A stretch of 64,000 nt of DNA from Marinobacter xestospongiae (GTDB lineage Bacteria; Pseudomonadota; Gammaproteobacteria; Pseudomonadales; Oleiphilaceae). The notes beneath the pieces were generated by a model. The model was not told where the DNA came from. It searched no databases and saw only the letters and a list, made by a program, of their open reading frames with translations. Below, one piece after another: positions 1 to 9,203 of the stretch. The DNA lies in the NCBI RefSeq assembly GCF_023156385.1, contig NZ_JAKZAK010000005.1, forward strand, positions 1-64,000. The letters run 5' to 3'. Position numbers and translations under genes: made by a program. Positions within the stretch are counted from its first letter, which is position 1. Each line of letters begins with the position of its first letter.

Positions 1-88
1 TCGAGACAGACCATCTCGAGTTCGTGTTGTTGTGGGGAGGGCTCTTTGAGCATGGGGCAGCCTCTGGAAAGTCGCTGGCCCAATTACA

Positions 89-119
89 ACAAACCCCCGC
101 TACCATGGCGAGGGTTTGT
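89..119 (+). other. Stem-loop at window start
   Basis: Bases 89-100 pair with 108-119 (12 positions, one C-A mismatch) around a 7-base loop. There is no T-run, so it is not a terminator by itself. It lies directly upstream of the clear terminator at 129-154, so both probably sit in the 3' untranslated part of a plus-strand transcript that begins outside the window. No coding end could be assigned in bases 1-128. Confidence 0.4.
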
Positions 120-128
120 CAGCAGTCT

Positions 129-154
129 GAGCGATCCATTGGATCGCTCTTTTT
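129..154 (+). terminator. Rho-independent terminator of an upstream plus-strand gene
   Basis: A perfect 9-bp stem (129-137 with 141-149, GAGCGATCC / GGATCGCTC) with a 3-base loop is followed by five T residues at 150-154. The T-run is only on the plus-strand side, so it ends a transcript entering from the left. It separates that transcript from the convergent PilZ gene. Confidence 0.85.
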
Positions 155-187
155 CGTTGTAGGGTGGTCGCGGCTCCAGTTGCCGAA

Positions 188-490
188 TCAGTGTTTGACC
201 TTGACGATGGTGATGCCCAGCAGAAAGCCCTCGCCCTCAGGGGTACTGCGAAGGACTTTGCAGATGGTCTCAAAGGGAGGGAACTGTTCGTTGGTTGAGG
301 GCATCAGGGTCTGGATTTCTGTCCCTTCGGCGATTGGCTGCTCCACGTAAAGCTGCATTCCCGTGCCGCTCAGGTCCCTGCAGATCGCCGTGTAGGTCTG
401 GCCTGAACTGTCTGTGATCTGAATTTCCGTGTTCACCTGCATGCGGTGGAAGTCACGTTTCTCTGAGTAGTCTTTCATGGTCATAGACAT
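188..490 (-). CDS. PilZ-domain protein (c-di-GMP binding)
   Basis: This is a single-domain PilZ protein of about 100 residues. It carries both parts of the PilZ ligand signature: an RxxxR-type motif near residue 13 (KRDFHRM) and a D-x-S-x-x-G motif in the middle (RDLSGTGM). Family knowledge says these residues bind cyclic di-GMP and let the protein act as a cytoplasmic adaptor for motility, biofilm or envelope processes. I chose the ATG at 490 because a GAGG box lies 7 bases upstream; an in-frame GTG directly precedes it. A strong promoter lies just upstream (520-548), so it is probably transcribed alone. The partner cannot be told from context. Confidence 0.85.
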   Translation of the reverse strand: MSMTMKDYSEKRDFHRMQVNTEIQITDSSGQTYTAICRDLSGTGMQLYVEQPIAEGTEIQTLMPSTNEQFPPFETICKVLRSTPEGEGFLLGITIVKVKH

Positions 491-519
491 CACGGTACCT
501 CAAGCGCGTTGTTTTTGTA

Positions 520-548
520 GTTATAAGATGTACTTCGTCCAGCGTCAA
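520..548 (-). promoter_or_regulatory. Sigma-70 promoter of the PilZ gene
   Basis: On the minus strand, TTGACG (543-548) and TATAAC (520-525) are separated by exactly 17 bp. The expected start is near 513, giving a leader of about 20 bases before the PilZ start codon. Confidence 0.7.
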
Positions 549-655
549 AGAACGCATAGTCATAACGAGACCTGTAAGCCAAATATTTAGTGTTAGCTTG
601 GGTTGCTACACACCATATGTGGTGTTTTGGCTCGGCTCGGTCCCGGCTTTTTCCG

Positions 656-686
656 GGCTGCCCGTGGTGAGACCGGCCGGGCAGCC
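656..686 (-). other. Stem-loop downstream of the SH3-domain gene
   Basis: A 9-bp GC-rich stem (656-664 with 678-686) lies 14 bases beyond the SH3-domain stop codon. There is no T-run on the minus-strand side, so it may protect the 3' end or be a processed terminator. The rest of 494-699 holds the PilZ promoter and a second small hairpin at 610-625. Confidence 0.4.
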
Positions 687-699
687 CTCAGGAAGCCTG

Positions 700-1416
700 T
701 CAGGCCCAGTTATCGGTTTTCTTGCTGGGTTTCAGCAGCGGGATGATCAGTGCCAGCAGTACCCCAAGCAATACCAGGCCAGCGCCCAGCAGCATGAAAT
801 CAGATTCGCTCTTGGTTTCCAGGCGCTCCTTCTCGGCGGTGAGAACTTCCACGTCGTTGAGCAGGCGCTGGTTCTCCTCCTGAAGTTCGCGATTACGCTT
901 CTCCAGGTTGAGGGCATTGGCGGAGATTGCCTTGATGTTGGCCAGTTCTTCGCTGAGGGATTGGGCGCGGGTTTCAAGGTTGCTTTCTGATGACGCCAGC
1001 TGATTGCGTTCCTGCTTCAACTGGGTCAGCTCGGCCTGCAGTGTCTCCAGCCGGCTGCGGGCCTGTTCCAGTTCCTTGTTGGCACGCTCCAGACGGTCCC
1101 GGGCAATGGGGGTGTCGGTCAGGTAACGGGTTGGCAGCCAGCCTTCGATGCCCTCCCGGGTGCGGACCCGGCTGTAGCCGGAGTCGCTGGTCTCCAGCAG
1201 TTCTACCGCCGTGCCACTGCGCAGGCCCCGGTGCAGTATCCGGAACTGGGTGCCCTCACCGCTGCGTACAGGCGCCATGAGCATGTCGTCGATATACATG
1301 GTTCTGGCCTGGGCGGGCAGGTTGATGGCGAGGAGCAGAAAGGCGCAGGCGAGCAGGCGGATAAGCTTCACTGGAGTCAGTTCCTGAGGGATGAATGAAA
1401 GCGGTAATTTTGTCAT
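700..1416 (-). CDS. SH3-domain envelope protein with coiled coil and C-terminal anchor (TIGR04211/YgiM-like)
   Basis: The protein has an N-terminal signal segment (residues about 10-35, ending PAQA), a bacterial SH3 domain (about 36-100, including the SGEGTQFRIL and EGWLPTRYL blocks), a long charged coiled coil (about 105-205), and a C-terminal transmembrane helix (LLGAGLVLLGVLLALIIPLL) followed by a short basic tail. This is the architecture of the YgiM/TIGR04211 family of exported, membrane-anchored SH3 proteins, whose role is poorly defined. I used the ATG at 1416 because AAAGG lies 6 bases upstream; an in-frame TTG occurs at 1434. It sits 54 bases behind the YciI-like gene and is probably cotranscribed with it. 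Confidence 0.8.
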   Translation of the reverse strand: MTKLPLSFIPQELTPVKLIRLLACAFLLLAINLPAQARTMYIDDMLMAPVRSGEGTQFRILHRGLRSGTAVELLETSDSGYSRVRTREGIEGWLPTRYLTDTPIARDRLERANKELEQARSRLETLQAELTQLKQERNQLASSESNLETRAQSLSEELANIKAISANALNLEKRNRELQEENQRLLNDVEVLTAEKERLETKSESDFMLLGAGLVLLGVLLALIIPLLKPSKKTDNWA

Positions 1417-1470
1417 AGCGAACCTTTGGATCAAGGTGAGCCCGATTACAAAAAACTCATGCGCTCCCGA

Positions 1471-1770
1471 TCAGGGTAAAACGCGCTTGAACGGTTTCAC
1501 CGTAACGCTGCGGTAAACGCCGGCGTCCACGTAGGGATCGGCATCGGCCCATTGCTGGGCGGCTTCCAGTGACTCGAACTCGGCAATGACCAGGCTGCCG
1601 GTAAAGCCCGCGTCACCCGGGTCCTCGGTGTCCAGGGCAGGGTGGGGGCCGGCGATGAGCAGGCGGCCTTCGGCTTTCAGTGCGTCCAGGCGGGCCAGGT
1701 GGGCCGGACGGGCGGTTTTTCGGTGGGGCAGGCTGTTCTCTACATCTTCACTGATGATGGCGTAGTACAT
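1471..1770 (-). CDS. YciI-family protein
   Basis: This is a 99-residue YCII-domain protein of ferredoxin-like fold. It starts [14 protein letters not shown], has the typical [19 protein letters not shown] block, and ends with the [12 protein letters not shown] segment characteristic of YciI. The family is small and soluble; a catalytic role has been suggested from a conserved His-Asp pair but the substrate is unknown. The start at 1770 is supported by a GGAG box 8 bases upstream. The gene is divergent from the PHP-domain exonuclease and upstream of the SH3-domain gene. Confidence 0.85.
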   Translation of the reverse strand: MYYAIISEDVENSLPHRKTARPAHLARLDALKAEGRLLIAGPHPALDTEDPGDAGFTGSLVIAEFESLEAAQQWADADPYVDAGVYRSVTVKPFKRVLP

Positions 1771-1909
1771 GTGGGTCTCCAGAGTGTCATCCCGGCAGAG
1801 GTGAACCAGCATTGCAGGGGCTGGCCAGGTTGGATCGGGCCAAACGGCAATACAGCCGTTCCCGTGACTGGTACACTGCCGACAGGATTCCTGTAACAGA
1901 TGAGTAGCC

Positions 1910-2770
1910 GTGACTATACCCCAAGGGACCTCCCTCTGCATTGATCTTCACTGCCACAGCACTGCCTCTGATGGCACTCTGACGCCCTCGGAGCTGGTTG
2001 ACCGGGCGGCAGCGATGGGCGTGACCCATCTGGCGCTTACCGATCATGACACCATCGACGGTCTGGCTGAGGCGCGGACGCGGGCGGGCGAGGCCGGGCT
2101 GGCTCTGATCAGTGGCATCGAACTGTCCTGCGTCTGGCGTCGGCAAACCATTCATGTGGTCGGGCTGGATTTCGATGTTGAGGACAGCCGCTTTCTTGCC
2201 CGTTTACAGGCCCAGCACGACAACCGCTGGCGTCGCGCCCACAAAATTGCCGAGCGTCTGGAGCGGAAAGTCCCCGAACCTCTGCTGGATCTGGCGACCG
2301 AGCAGGCCGGTGGTGATGTCCCTGGTCGACCCCATTTTGCCAAGGCATTGATCGCCCAGGGTGTTGTCAAGAACATGAACCAGGCGTTCAGTCGCTATCT
2401 GAGCAACGGCAAGCCCGGTGACGTCAAGGCCTTCTGGCCGGAGCTTGAGGAGATTGTTGGCTGGATTACCGACGCCGGGGGGGTTGCCGTGCTGGCCCAT
2501 CCCCGTAAATACGGTTTGACCGGCAGTAAATTGCGCCAGTTGGTGGCGGATTTCCAGAGCGCCGGTGGCCGGGCGATGGAAGTGGCGACCTCCGGGCAGC
2601 AACGCGGCGATCTGTCGTTTCTGGCCGAATTATGTCGAGGTAGTGAGCTGATGGCGTCCCAGGGCAGTGATTTTCATTTTCCCGGGGCAAGCTGGTGTGA
2701 GCTGGGGCGGTTTGAAACCCTGCCTTCGGGGCTAAGGCCCGTCTGGCAGGGATTTCGTACCCCATTGTAG
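1910..2770 (+). CDS. rnm: PHP-domain 5'-3' exonuclease (RNase AM / TrpH-YciV family)
   Basis: A PHP metal-dependent phosphoesterase of 286 residues. The N-terminal [16 protein letters not shown] block supplies the first His cluster, [11 protein letters not shown] the second, and [11 protein letters not shown] and [11 protein letters not shown] the later metal ligands. In E. coli the homologue (YciV, RNase AM) trims the 5' ends of rRNA precursors and acts on nucleoside 3',5'-bisphosphates; that role is inferred here by family. The start is uncertain: GTG at 1910 is in frame but has only a weak ribosome site. An out-of-frame ATG at 1900 opens a 14-codon frame that overlaps it. Its 3' end is convergent with the UPF0149 gene. 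Confidence 0.85.
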   Translation: MTIPQGTSLCIDLHCHSTASDGTLTPSELVDRAAAMGVTHLALTDHDTIDGLAEARTRAGEAGLALISGIELSCVWRRQTIHVVGLDFDVEDSRFLARLQAQHDNRWRRAHKIAERLERKVPEPLLDLATEQAGGDVPGRPHFAKALIAQGVVKNMNQAFSRYLSNGKPGDVKAFWPELEEIVGWITDAGGVAVLAHPRKYGLTGSKLRQLVADFQSAGGRAMEVATSGQQRGDLSFLAELCRGSELMASQGSDFHFPGASWCELGRFETLPSGLRPVWQGFRTPL

Positions 2771-2777
2771 GGGAAGG

Positions 2778-2798
2778 CCCGGAGTCACTTACTCCGGG
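2778..2798. other. Stem-loop between convergent genes
   Basis: A perfect 8-bp stem (2778-2785 with 2791-2798, CCCGGAGT / ACTCCGGG) with loop CACTT covers the 3' end of the UPF0149 gene and the space after the PHP gene. No T-run is present on either side, so it is more likely a 3'-end stabiliser than a classical terminator. Confidence 0.45.
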
Positions 2799-3328
2799 GC
2801 GTGGAACAGCAGGTAAAGGTCGGTGAGTGTGTCAGGAATGGCGTCCGCCATCTGACGGCTGAGCTTGTCGCTTTCCCGCGCCTTGCGGAAGTCTTCATCA
2901 TCGAACAGTCCTGACAGAGCCATCATCGGCACCAGCAGGTTGGCGGTCTCATCTTCATCGCCGGTCAGCCATTGCTCCTCATTTTCCAGGAAGGTGTCGA
3001 CGAAGCCGGCGCACCAGTTCTCCAGCGCGTTCATCGGGTCGCCATCTTCCGGTTCTGGCAGTTCTGGCGGTTGTCCCATGGTCAGCTCGCCGCGCATGGC
3101 GTCGGCGAGCTTGGTAACGGCGGAGGAAAACACCTCAGGCACGCCGGAGGCTGGCAGCTGGTCCATCCCCGTTGCCAGCCGGAAGATGTCCTCAGCTGTC
3201 AGAGACACCGGACCGACCACGCTGGCACAGACGACCCCGTGGAGGCCGAAGAAATCCAGGGCTTCCTCGCCCCAGGGTTCTGCGAACAGGATGTCTTCCA
3301 GCGCTTCGATCTCAGTGTTGCTCAGCAT
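2789..3328 (-). CDS. UPF0149 (YgfB/YecA-type) family protein
   Basis: An acidic, all-helical protein of 179 residues with the UPF0149 layout. The N-terminal block reads LEDILF and FFGLHGVVCASVVGP, the centre has the ENWCAGFVDTFLENEEQW segment, and the C-terminal helix ends DTLTDLYLLFHAPE. There is no C-terminal SEC-C zinc motif, so it is not a full YecA. The function of this branch is unknown, although YgfB homologues in Pseudomonas have been linked to gene regulation. It starts only three bases after the rne stop codon, so it is very likely translated from the rne transcript. Confidence 0.75.
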   Translation of the reverse strand: MLSNTEIEALEDILFAEPWGEEALDFFGLHGVVCASVVGPVSLTAEDIFRLATGMDQLPASGVPEVFSSAVTKLADAMRGELTMGQPPELPEPEDGDPMNALENWCAGFVDTFLENEEQWLTGDEDETANLLVPMMALSGLFDDEDFRKARESDKLSRQMADAIPDTLTDLYLLFHAPE

Positions 3329-3331
3329 GCC

Positions 3332-6300
3332 TTAGTTCCCCTCGGCTTTCTTGGCAGCTTCTTCTGCTGCTTTCTGACGTTTCCGCACTTCCCTTGGGTC
3401 GTTGTAGGCGCGGCCTGGTGTTACCGGTGGTTCATCGGCTTTCGGCGCCTTGCTTTCAGCCGGCTTGTCGTCAGCTTTTTCCGCCTTGGCGGCAGGCTTG
3501 GCCGCTGCTTCCGGCTTGGCCTCAGGGGCCTTGCTGTCCTTGGCGTCATTGTCCGCAGTTTTCGCGGCTGGCGCTTTGGGCTCAGCGGTCGGCGCCTTGG
3601 CCTGCTCAGGCTGGGGCTTGGCTTCCTGCTTGTCGACCTTGCTGTCCGCTGGCTTCACCTCGGCGTTGCGGGCCGGTTTTTTAGTGTCAGCCTCGGCTTT
3701 CTCTGCTTGCGGAGTCTTAGCCGGAGAGGTGCCGGCGTCGGCTTTTGCGGCAGGCGCTTTGGTTTCGGCTGGTTTGGCCGCAGGCTTGTCTTTCGCTTTG
3801 GCTGCGTTGTCGTCGGCGTTCTTTGACGATTCCTTGGTTGCGTCCACTGTGTCGCCGGCTTTGCGCTCATCAGCTGCCTTGGTAGCCGGTGACGGCTGCT
3901 CGGTAGCGACGTCCTTCTTCGCCTCGGATTTGTCGGCACGGGCCGGTTCCTGGTCCTTGCGGGCGACCGCTTCCTGGCTTTCGGGCTTGGCCTCGGCAGG
4001 CTTGGCAGAGGGCTTGTTCTCGTCAGCGGGTTTGCGGTCGTCCTGCTTGCCGGTCGACGGCGCGGAGTCGGGCTGTTTGTCAGCTTTGGCGGACTGATCC
4101 TTCGCCAGTTCTTCTACAGCCTTTGCCTGGGGCTGAGGTGCGTTCTCCTGCTTGCCGGCAGTGTCCGGCTTGCTGGCAGGGGCAGTCTTGGCGTCGTCGC
4201 CGGACTTGCCGGTTTCCTGCTGACTGCCAGGCTTGGCGGCTGGCTTGTCCGCTGCCTTGCCTTTGTTGCTGCTCTCAGCTTTATCCTTGCGACCCTGATC
4301 CTTGGGCTTGTTGTCATCCTTTGGCTGGGGCTTGGCTACATCGTCCTTGCCGGTATCCTTGCCAAGGTCCTTGCTGGAGTCTGGCTGGGTGTCCTGCTGG
4401 TGGCGCTCAACCCGTGCGGCCTTGCGGTTGGCCGGAGTTGACTCTGGCGTCTCGGCAGGAGAGCCGTCGCGGTTGCGCTGGCGACGGGGCTTGCTGCGAC
4501 GCTTGTCGTCACCCTGAGGCTGGTTGCGCTTGTCATCGCCCTGGCCGCGCTTGTCTTCACCACCTTTCTGGTCGCGTTTGCCGGCGTTGTCCGCCTGGTT
4601 GTCCTTCGGCTTGCCGCCGCGGGACTTGCGATCCTGATTGCGGCCACCAGACTTGCGGTCTTCGCCGTCGCGACGGTTGTCGCCCTGCTGGCCCTTGCCA
4701 CGGCCCTGGCCGCCACCGTCACGCCCGCTGCCTTTACCGCCACGGCTGCGGTTGTCGTCGCTGTTGCGGCCCTGACCACCAGACTCCTGTTGCCGGCGCT
4801 CCTGGCCGCTGCGCTTGTCCTGGCGGTTGCCTTTGTCTTTGGCGACCCGTGACTTGCGGCGGTCCTGGCGGCCCTGATTGCGACGATCCTGGTTGCGGTC
4901 GGCCTGTTGCTGACGGCCTTCTTCCTGTTCGTTTTCCTGCTCACCCTGGAAGAACAGTGCAATCTTGCGACCCAGGCGACGGAACATGCCTTCGTCCGAT
5001 GTTGGCTCGCTGGTGGCTTGTTCTGCAGCGGCTGGCACAGACGCGGGGGTGGGGGCCGGCGCAGTCGGGCGAATCGCCTTTACTGCCGCTTCCTGGCGTG
5101 GTGCCGCCTCACGGCTGGCGAAGACTTCGATCTCTTCTTCTTCCCGGTCGGAGTATTCCTGGGCTACCTGGTAGCTGGAGACTGGCTCGCTGCTGGTCTC
5201 GTCTTCCCGCATCCTTACGATCTCGAAATTCGGGGTTTCCAGGTGGGGCGCAGGCACAACGACAATGCTGACTTCCTGGCGGGCTTCGATGTCGGCCAGT
5301 TGCTTGCGCTTCTCGTTGAGCAGGAAGGTGGCGACCACCACCGGCACAATGGCGCGAACCTCGCCAGTCTTGTCCTTGGAGGATTCCTCGTAGATCAGGC
5401 GCATGATGCTGAGAGCAAGAGACTCAATGCCCCGGATGGTGCCCTGACCATTACAGCGTGGGCAGACTTCACTGCGGGTTTCGCCGAGGGATGGCCGCAG
5501 GCGCTGGCGTGACATTTCCAGCAGGCCGAAACGGGAAATCTTGCCGACCTGTACCCGTGCGCGGTCAAGCTCGAGCGCCTGGCGGACCTTGTTCTCCACT
5601 TCGCGCTGGTGCTTGGCGGGGGTCATGTCGATAAAGTCGATCACGATCAGGCCGCCCATGTCCCGCAGGCGCAGTTGGCGGGCGATCTCTTCAGCGGCCT
5701 CCAGGTTGGTCTGCAGGGCCGTCTCTTCGATGTCGTGGCCTTTGGTGGCGCGGGAAGAGTTGATGTCGATGGACACCAGGGCTTCGGTGGGATCGATGAC
5801 GATCGAGCCGCCAGATGGCAGCTTTACTTCGCGCTGGAACGCCGTTTCGATCTGTCCTTCAATCTGGTAGCGGCTGAACAGCGGGATTTCATCCTTGTAC
5901 AGCTTGATCTTGTTCTCGAACGACGGCATCACCGCGCGAACAAAGTTCAGCACGTCTTCGTAGACCACCTCGGAATCAATCAGTACTTCGCCAATGTCCT
6001 GGCGCAAGTAGTCCCGCACGGCACGGATGATGACGTTGCTTTCCTGGTGAATCAGGAACGGCGCCTTGCGTTTGCCAGCGGCGTCGGTGATCGCTTCCCA
6101 GAACTGGACCAGGTAGTCCAGGTCCCACTGCAGTTCTTCGGAGGTGCGGCCAATGCCGGCAGTGCGCACGATGATGCCCATGTTCTTCGGCACCTGCACG
6201 TCAGACATGGCTTCCTTGAGCTGGGCGCGTTCTTCCCCTTCGATACGGCGGGAAATGCCGCCGGCGCGGGGGTTGTTCGGCATCAGTACCAGGTAGCGGC

Positions 6301-6673
6301 CGGCGAGGGAGATGAAGGTGGTGAGGGCTGCGCCCTTGTTACCGCGTTCTTCCTTGTCGACCTGGACAATGACTTCCTGGCCTTCGGACATCACGTCCTT
6401 GATATTGATCTTGCCTTCGATCTGGCCGGGCGATTTCTTGAAGTATTCTTTGGAGATTTCCTTCAGAGGGAGGAAGCCGTGGCGTTCAGCGCCGAAATCG
6501 ACAAAGGCGGCTTCCAGGCTGGGCTCAACCCGGGTAATGCGGCCCTTATAAATATTGGCCTTTTTCTGCTCGCGGGTGCTGGATTCGATATCAAGGTCAA
6601 ACAGCCGCTGGCCATCTACCAGGGCAACGCGCAACTCTTCTGGGTGAGTTGCATTGATCAGCATTCTTTTCAT
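3332..6673 (-). CDS. rne: Ribonuclease E
   Basis: RNase E is the endoribonuclease that initiates most mRNA decay and matures rRNA and tRNA, and it scaffolds the degradosome at the inner membrane. The N-terminal half matches the E. coli enzyme almost residue for residue: start [22 protein letters not shown]1 domain (about 35-120), catalytic aspartates at D303 and D346, and the zinc-link CPRC with cysteines at 404 and 407. After residue about 530 the protein is low complexity: an R/G/Q-rich basic stretch, then a long K/A/P/E/D-rich tail. It ends with an [13 protein letters not shown] segment, which resembles the C-terminal NDPR motif known in Pseudomonas RNase E. Total length is 1113 residues. 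It is divergent from rluC, as in E. coli, and has a long leader. Confidence 0.97.
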   Translation of the reverse strand: MKRMLINATHPEELRVALVDGQRLFDLDIESSTREQKKANIYKGRITRVEPSLEAAFVDFGAERHGFLPLKEISKEYFKKSPGQIEGKINIKDVMSEGQEVIVQVDKEERGNKGAALTTFISLAGRYLVLMPNNPRAGGISRRIEGEERAQLKEAMSDVQVPKNMGIIVRTAGIGRTSEELQWDLDYLVQFWEAITDAAGKRKAPFLIHQESNVIIRAVRDYLRQDIGEVLIDSEVVYEDVLNFVRAVMPSFENKIKLYKDEIPLFSRYQIEGQIETAFQREVKLPSGGSIVIDPTEALVSIDINSSRATKGHDIEETALQTNLEAAEEIARQLRLRDMGGLIVIDFIDMTPAKHQREVENKVRQALELDRARVQVGKISRFGLLEMSRQRLRPSLGETRSEVCPRCNGQGTIRGIESLALSIMRLIYEESSKDKTGEVRAIVPVVVATFLLNEKRKQLADIEARQEVSIVVVPAPHLETPNFEIVRMREDETSSEPVSSYQVAQEYSDREEEEIEVFASREAAPRQEAAVKAIRPTAPAPTPASVPAAAEQATSEPTSDEGMFRRLGRKIALFFQGEQENEQEEGRQQQADRNQDRRNQGRQDRRKSRVAKDKGNRQDKRSGQERRQQESGGQGRNSDDNRSRGGKGSGRDGGGQGRGKGQQGDNRRDGEDRKSGGRNQDRKSRGGKPKDNQADNAGKRDQKGGEDKRGQGDDKRNQPQGDDKRRSKPRRQRNRDGSPAETPESTPANRKAARVERHQQDTQPDSSKDLGKDTGKDDVAKPQPKDDNKPKDQGRKDKAESSNKGKAADKPAAKPGSQQETGKSGDDAKTAPASKPDTAGKQENAPQPQAKAVEELAKDQSAKADKQPDSAPSTGKQDDRKPADENKPSAKPAEAKPESQEAVARKDQEPARADKSEAKKDVATEQPSPATKAADERKAGDTVDATKESSKNADDNAAKAKDKPAAKPAETKAPAAKADAGTSPAKTPQAEKAEADTKKPARNAEVKPADSKVDKQEAKPQPEQAKAPTAEPKAPAAKTADNDAKDSKAPEAKPEAAAKPAAKAEKADDKPAESKAPKADEPPVTPGRAYNDPREVRKRQKAAEEAAKKAEGN

Positions 6674-7240
6674 GGAAAGAATTGTTTCCTGTCGGTTGTG
6701 TGACAGAAAACCGTGGGGAGGGCATCGGCGAAGACCAACGTACGCACCGCCAAGCCGCAGGGCTGGCGATCAGACCTGTCATAGCCCGGCGAGTGGCCGT
6801 TGCATTGATCTGTTACTGCTTGCTGTCACCCGTTCCCCGGGGGGAATCTGGCGGCAGTGATCACTCAGTGTCTTTTTGCGCATGTGGCTCGTAGTCAAGT
6901 TCACGCGGGTGCCTGGGTCTCACGTCATATTCGTCTGCTGGACGGCCCGGCCCTGCGTGTCAGTAATCTTTCTTCGCGATGTTGCCCGACGGTTTTCCGC
7001 TCGGTTAAACAACTAGCCTCTGCTGTGATGACGCTCCTGGTTGGGAGTCGTTCAGGGCACGTTGGCAAGGGAGGTCGGTTCCTGGCGTCACGCCCGGACG
7101 GCCGGAAGCACTGACGATACGTTTACCCTTGGGTTGCTGTATCAAGCTTCGTTGATCCGGGTGAACGCAATCGGCGGACTCACCCCGCTGCCTCGGCGGA
7201 GGCACTCTGCGCGCCGAAACCTGTCATGATCGGTTAATCG
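6674..7240 (-). promoter_or_regulatory. Long leader / regulatory region of rne
   Basis: About 740 bases separate the rne and rluC starts and contain no credible gene. RNase E controls its own message through the 5' leader in E. coli, so a structured leader is expected by analogy. A nested stem-loop lies at 7105-7150 and a small GC hairpin at 6833-6846. A TTGACA on the minus strand (7251-7256) could be a -35 box for rne, but its best -10 (GATCAT) is 19 bp away, so the promoter is not settled. Confidence 0.45.
7105..7150 (-). other. Nested stem-loop in the rne leader
   Basis: Three co-axial inverted repeats share one centre: 7105-7109 with 7146-7150 (GAAGC/GCTTC), 7116-7120 with 7139-7143 (GATAC/GTATC), and 7125-7127 with 7132-7134 around a small loop. 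The structure would form about 430-480 bases ahead of the rne start codon. It resembles in position the self-cleavage leader elements of RNase E mRNAs, but I cannot match it to a known Rfam element by eye. Confidence 0.4.
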
Positions 7241-7243
7241 GCG

Positions 7244-7272
7244 TTCAAACTGTCAAATAGTGTCGGTATACT
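7244..7272 (+). promoter_or_regulatory. Sigma-70 promoter of rluC
   Basis: TTCAAA (7244-7249) and TATACT (7267-7272) are separated by 17 bp. Transcription would start near 7279, giving a leader of about 138 bases before the rluC ATG. Confidence 0.6.
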
Positions 7273-7416
7273 TCTGCCGCTCCGGCGGTTGGCATGAAGG
7301 CCAGGCCGTATACAAACAGCAGAGCACGCCGGAATATAACAGTAATCCTCTGGGGCATCAATCCCGATCCGGCACGGTGTCCGACCTCCCCATTTTTCGG
7401 CATTATTTCAGGTGTT

Positions 7417-8430
7417 ATGAGACCCAATTCCAGACGCAGGCAGCCATCCCATTCGACCCCCAGGCAACCGTCAGATCCGGCTCCGGGCCAGGAGCGTTCA
7501 GGGGTTCGCTGGGTGACCGTGGACGACGATACCGCCGGCCAGCGGGTCGATAACTTCCTTCTGGCCCAGTTGCGGGGCGTCCCCAAGAGTGTGATATATC
7601 GCATTTTGCGGAAAGGCGAAGTGCGGGTGAACAAGGGGCGGGTTAAGCCTGACAGTCGGCTGAAAGCGGGCGACCAGGTCAGGATTCCGCCGGTCACCCA
7701 GAAGAAAAAAGAAGCGCCGGTGGTACCGGGAAGCCGGGTTCAGGCGGTCATGGAAAACGCCGTGGTGTTCGAGAATGAGCAGATGCTGGTGGTGAACAAG
7801 CCCTCCGGCATCGCGGTTCACGGCGGCAGCGGGCTGGATTTCGGGCTGATCGAGGTGCTTCGGGCAGCCCGTCCGGAGGCGCGTTTTCTGGAGCTTGTGC
7901 ACCGGCTGGACCGGGATACGTCCGGGTTGGTAATGGTGGCCAAGAAGCGGTCAGCGCTGCGCTTTCTTCAGGATGAGCTGCGCCAGAAGCGGATTCGTAA
8001 GCACTACCACGCCCTGGTGGCGGGGGACTGGCCCGATGCGCTTGATCGTATCGACGAGCCGCTGTTGCGATACGAGATGAGCAATGGTGAGCGCCGGGTT
8101 CGGGTAGACGCCGAGGGCAAGGCGTCGCTGACGCTGTACCGGGTGCTGGTGCGTTACCCGGGTTATACCCTGGTGCAGGCCTCTCCGGTGACCGGGCGGA
8201 CCCATCAGATTCGGGTGCATAGCACCTGCGCTGGTCATCCCATCGCTGGGGATGACAAGTATATGGACGACGCCAGTCTTAAGGCCTTTCGGGCGGCCGG
8301 CGGGCAGCGATTGATGCTACATGCCCGGTCGCTGGAGTTGACCATGCCGGGATCAGAGGAGGCGGTGAGGTTCGAGGCGCCGTATGATGAGGCGTTTGAC
8401 GCAGTATTGGCGCGGATGGCGCGGCGATGA
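7417..8430 (+). CDS. rluC: 23S rRNA pseudouridine synthase RluC
   Basis: RluC makes pseudouridines at positions 955, 2504 and 2580 of 23S rRNA. The protein has an S4 RNA-binding domain (QRVDNFLLAQL to GEVRVNKGRVKP) and an RluA-type catalytic domain with the HRLDRDTSGLVMVAKK block that contains the catalytic Asp, then the TGRTHQIRVH motif. I start at the ATG at 7417 because an AGG box precedes it by 5 bases and the resulting length (337 residues) fits the family; the open frame extends 41 codons upstream without resembling RluC. It is divergent from rne and followed by a HAD phosphatase gene 22 bases after its stop. Confidence 0.95.
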   Translation: MRPNSRRRQPSHSTPRQPSDPAPGQERSGVRWVTVDDDTAGQRVDNFLLAQLRGVPKSVIYRILRKGEVRVNKGRVKPDSRLKAGDQVRIPPVTQKKKEAPVVPGSRVQAVMENAVVFENEQMLVVNKPSGIAVHGGSGLDFGLIEVLRAARPEARFLELVHRLDRDTSGLVMVAKKRSALRFLQDELRQKRIRKHYHALVAGDWPDALDRIDEPLLRYEMSNGERRVRVDAEGKASLTLYRVLVRYPGYTLVQASPVTGRTHQIRVHSTCAGHPIAGDDKYMDDASLKAFRAAGGQRLMLHARSLELTMPGSEEAVRFEAPYDEAFDAVLARMARR

Positions 8431-8452
8431 ATTCAGCTATTCGGGGGCAGGT

Positions 8453-9106
8453 GTGAGTCAGCAGCACAAGGTTGTTATTTTTGATTGGGATGGAACCGTG
8501 GTGGATTCCATTGAGCACATCGCCGATTGCCTTCACCAGGCAGCCACGGATCTCGGGTTTCCGGCCCTGGAGTGGGCGGCCTATCGGGATATCATCGGCC
8601 TGGGAATGGTTGAGGCGCTCGAAGCGCTTTATCCGGGCATCAGTCGGGATGAGATGAAGGCTATCCGTGACGGATATGGCAGTTACTTCTTCGCTCGCAT
8701 GGTGACGCCGAAAGAGGTGTTCGAGGGAATGGCCGACATATTGGTGGATCTCAATGCCGGCGGCCGGCACTGTGCGGTCGCGACCGGCAAAAGTCGGCGC
8801 GGACTGGACCGGGCTCTGGAGAGCAGCGAGCTAGGCGGGCACTTCGCGCTGACCCGCTGTGCTGATGAAACCCGCTCGAAACCGGACCCTGCGATGCTGG
8901 AGGAGATTCTCGCGCATTTCTCAATCGCCCCGGATGAGGCGGTGATGATCGGGGACACCCGCTATGACCTTGAAATGGCCCGTCGTATCGGCATGCCGTC
9001 TATTGGCGTTGAATGGGGCGTTCACGATCGTGAGGAGCTTGGCCGCTATGAGCCGCTGGCGGTTGTCAGTCAGGTGGCAGAACTGCGTGACGTGCTGGGG
9101 CTGTAG
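8453..9106 (+). CDS. HAD-superfamily phosphatase (phosphoglycolate phosphatase-like)
   Basis: A HAD-IA hydrolase of about 217 residues. Motif I is FDWDGTVVDS near the N-terminus, motif II is VATGKSRRGLDR, motif III the SKPDP segment, and motif IV GDTRYDLEMARRIG. This is the layout of Gph/PGP-like small-molecule phosphatases; the substrate cannot be deduced. The start was set to GTG 8453, preceded by a purine-rich GGGGGCAGG stretch, because the upstream in-frame codons lie inside rluC. The rluC-HAD-sppA order is common in Pseudomonas relatives. Confidence 0.88.
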   Translation: MSQQHKVVIFDWDGTVVDSIEHIADCLHQAATDLGFPALEWAAYRDIIGLGMVEALEALYPGISRDEMKAIRDGYGSYFFARMVTPKEVFEGMADILVDLNAGGRHCAVATGKSRRGLDRALESSELGGHFALTRCADETRSKPDPAMLEEILAHFSIAPDEAVMIGDTRYDLEMARRIGMPSIGVEWGVHDREELGRYEPLAVVSQVAELRDVLGL

Positions 9107-9203
9107 CCGGGGTTTGTGATAATCGGGTTTTGCAATAGTGATGTATAGGGTGTGCGCAAGCACAGGGATTTAACTGTCAATGGAAAGGAAGTAGGAAAAG
9201 CTT

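Noticed and set aside
1..128. C-terminal end of a plus-strand gene at the left edge
   Set aside because: Several frames stay open or end there (one stops near 48), but none is recognisable, so no gene was called; only the terminator is reported.
3430..4500. Tandem DNA repeat inside rne
   Set aside because: The repetitive look comes from low-complexity Lys/Ala/Pro/Glu codons; no fixed repeat unit is present.
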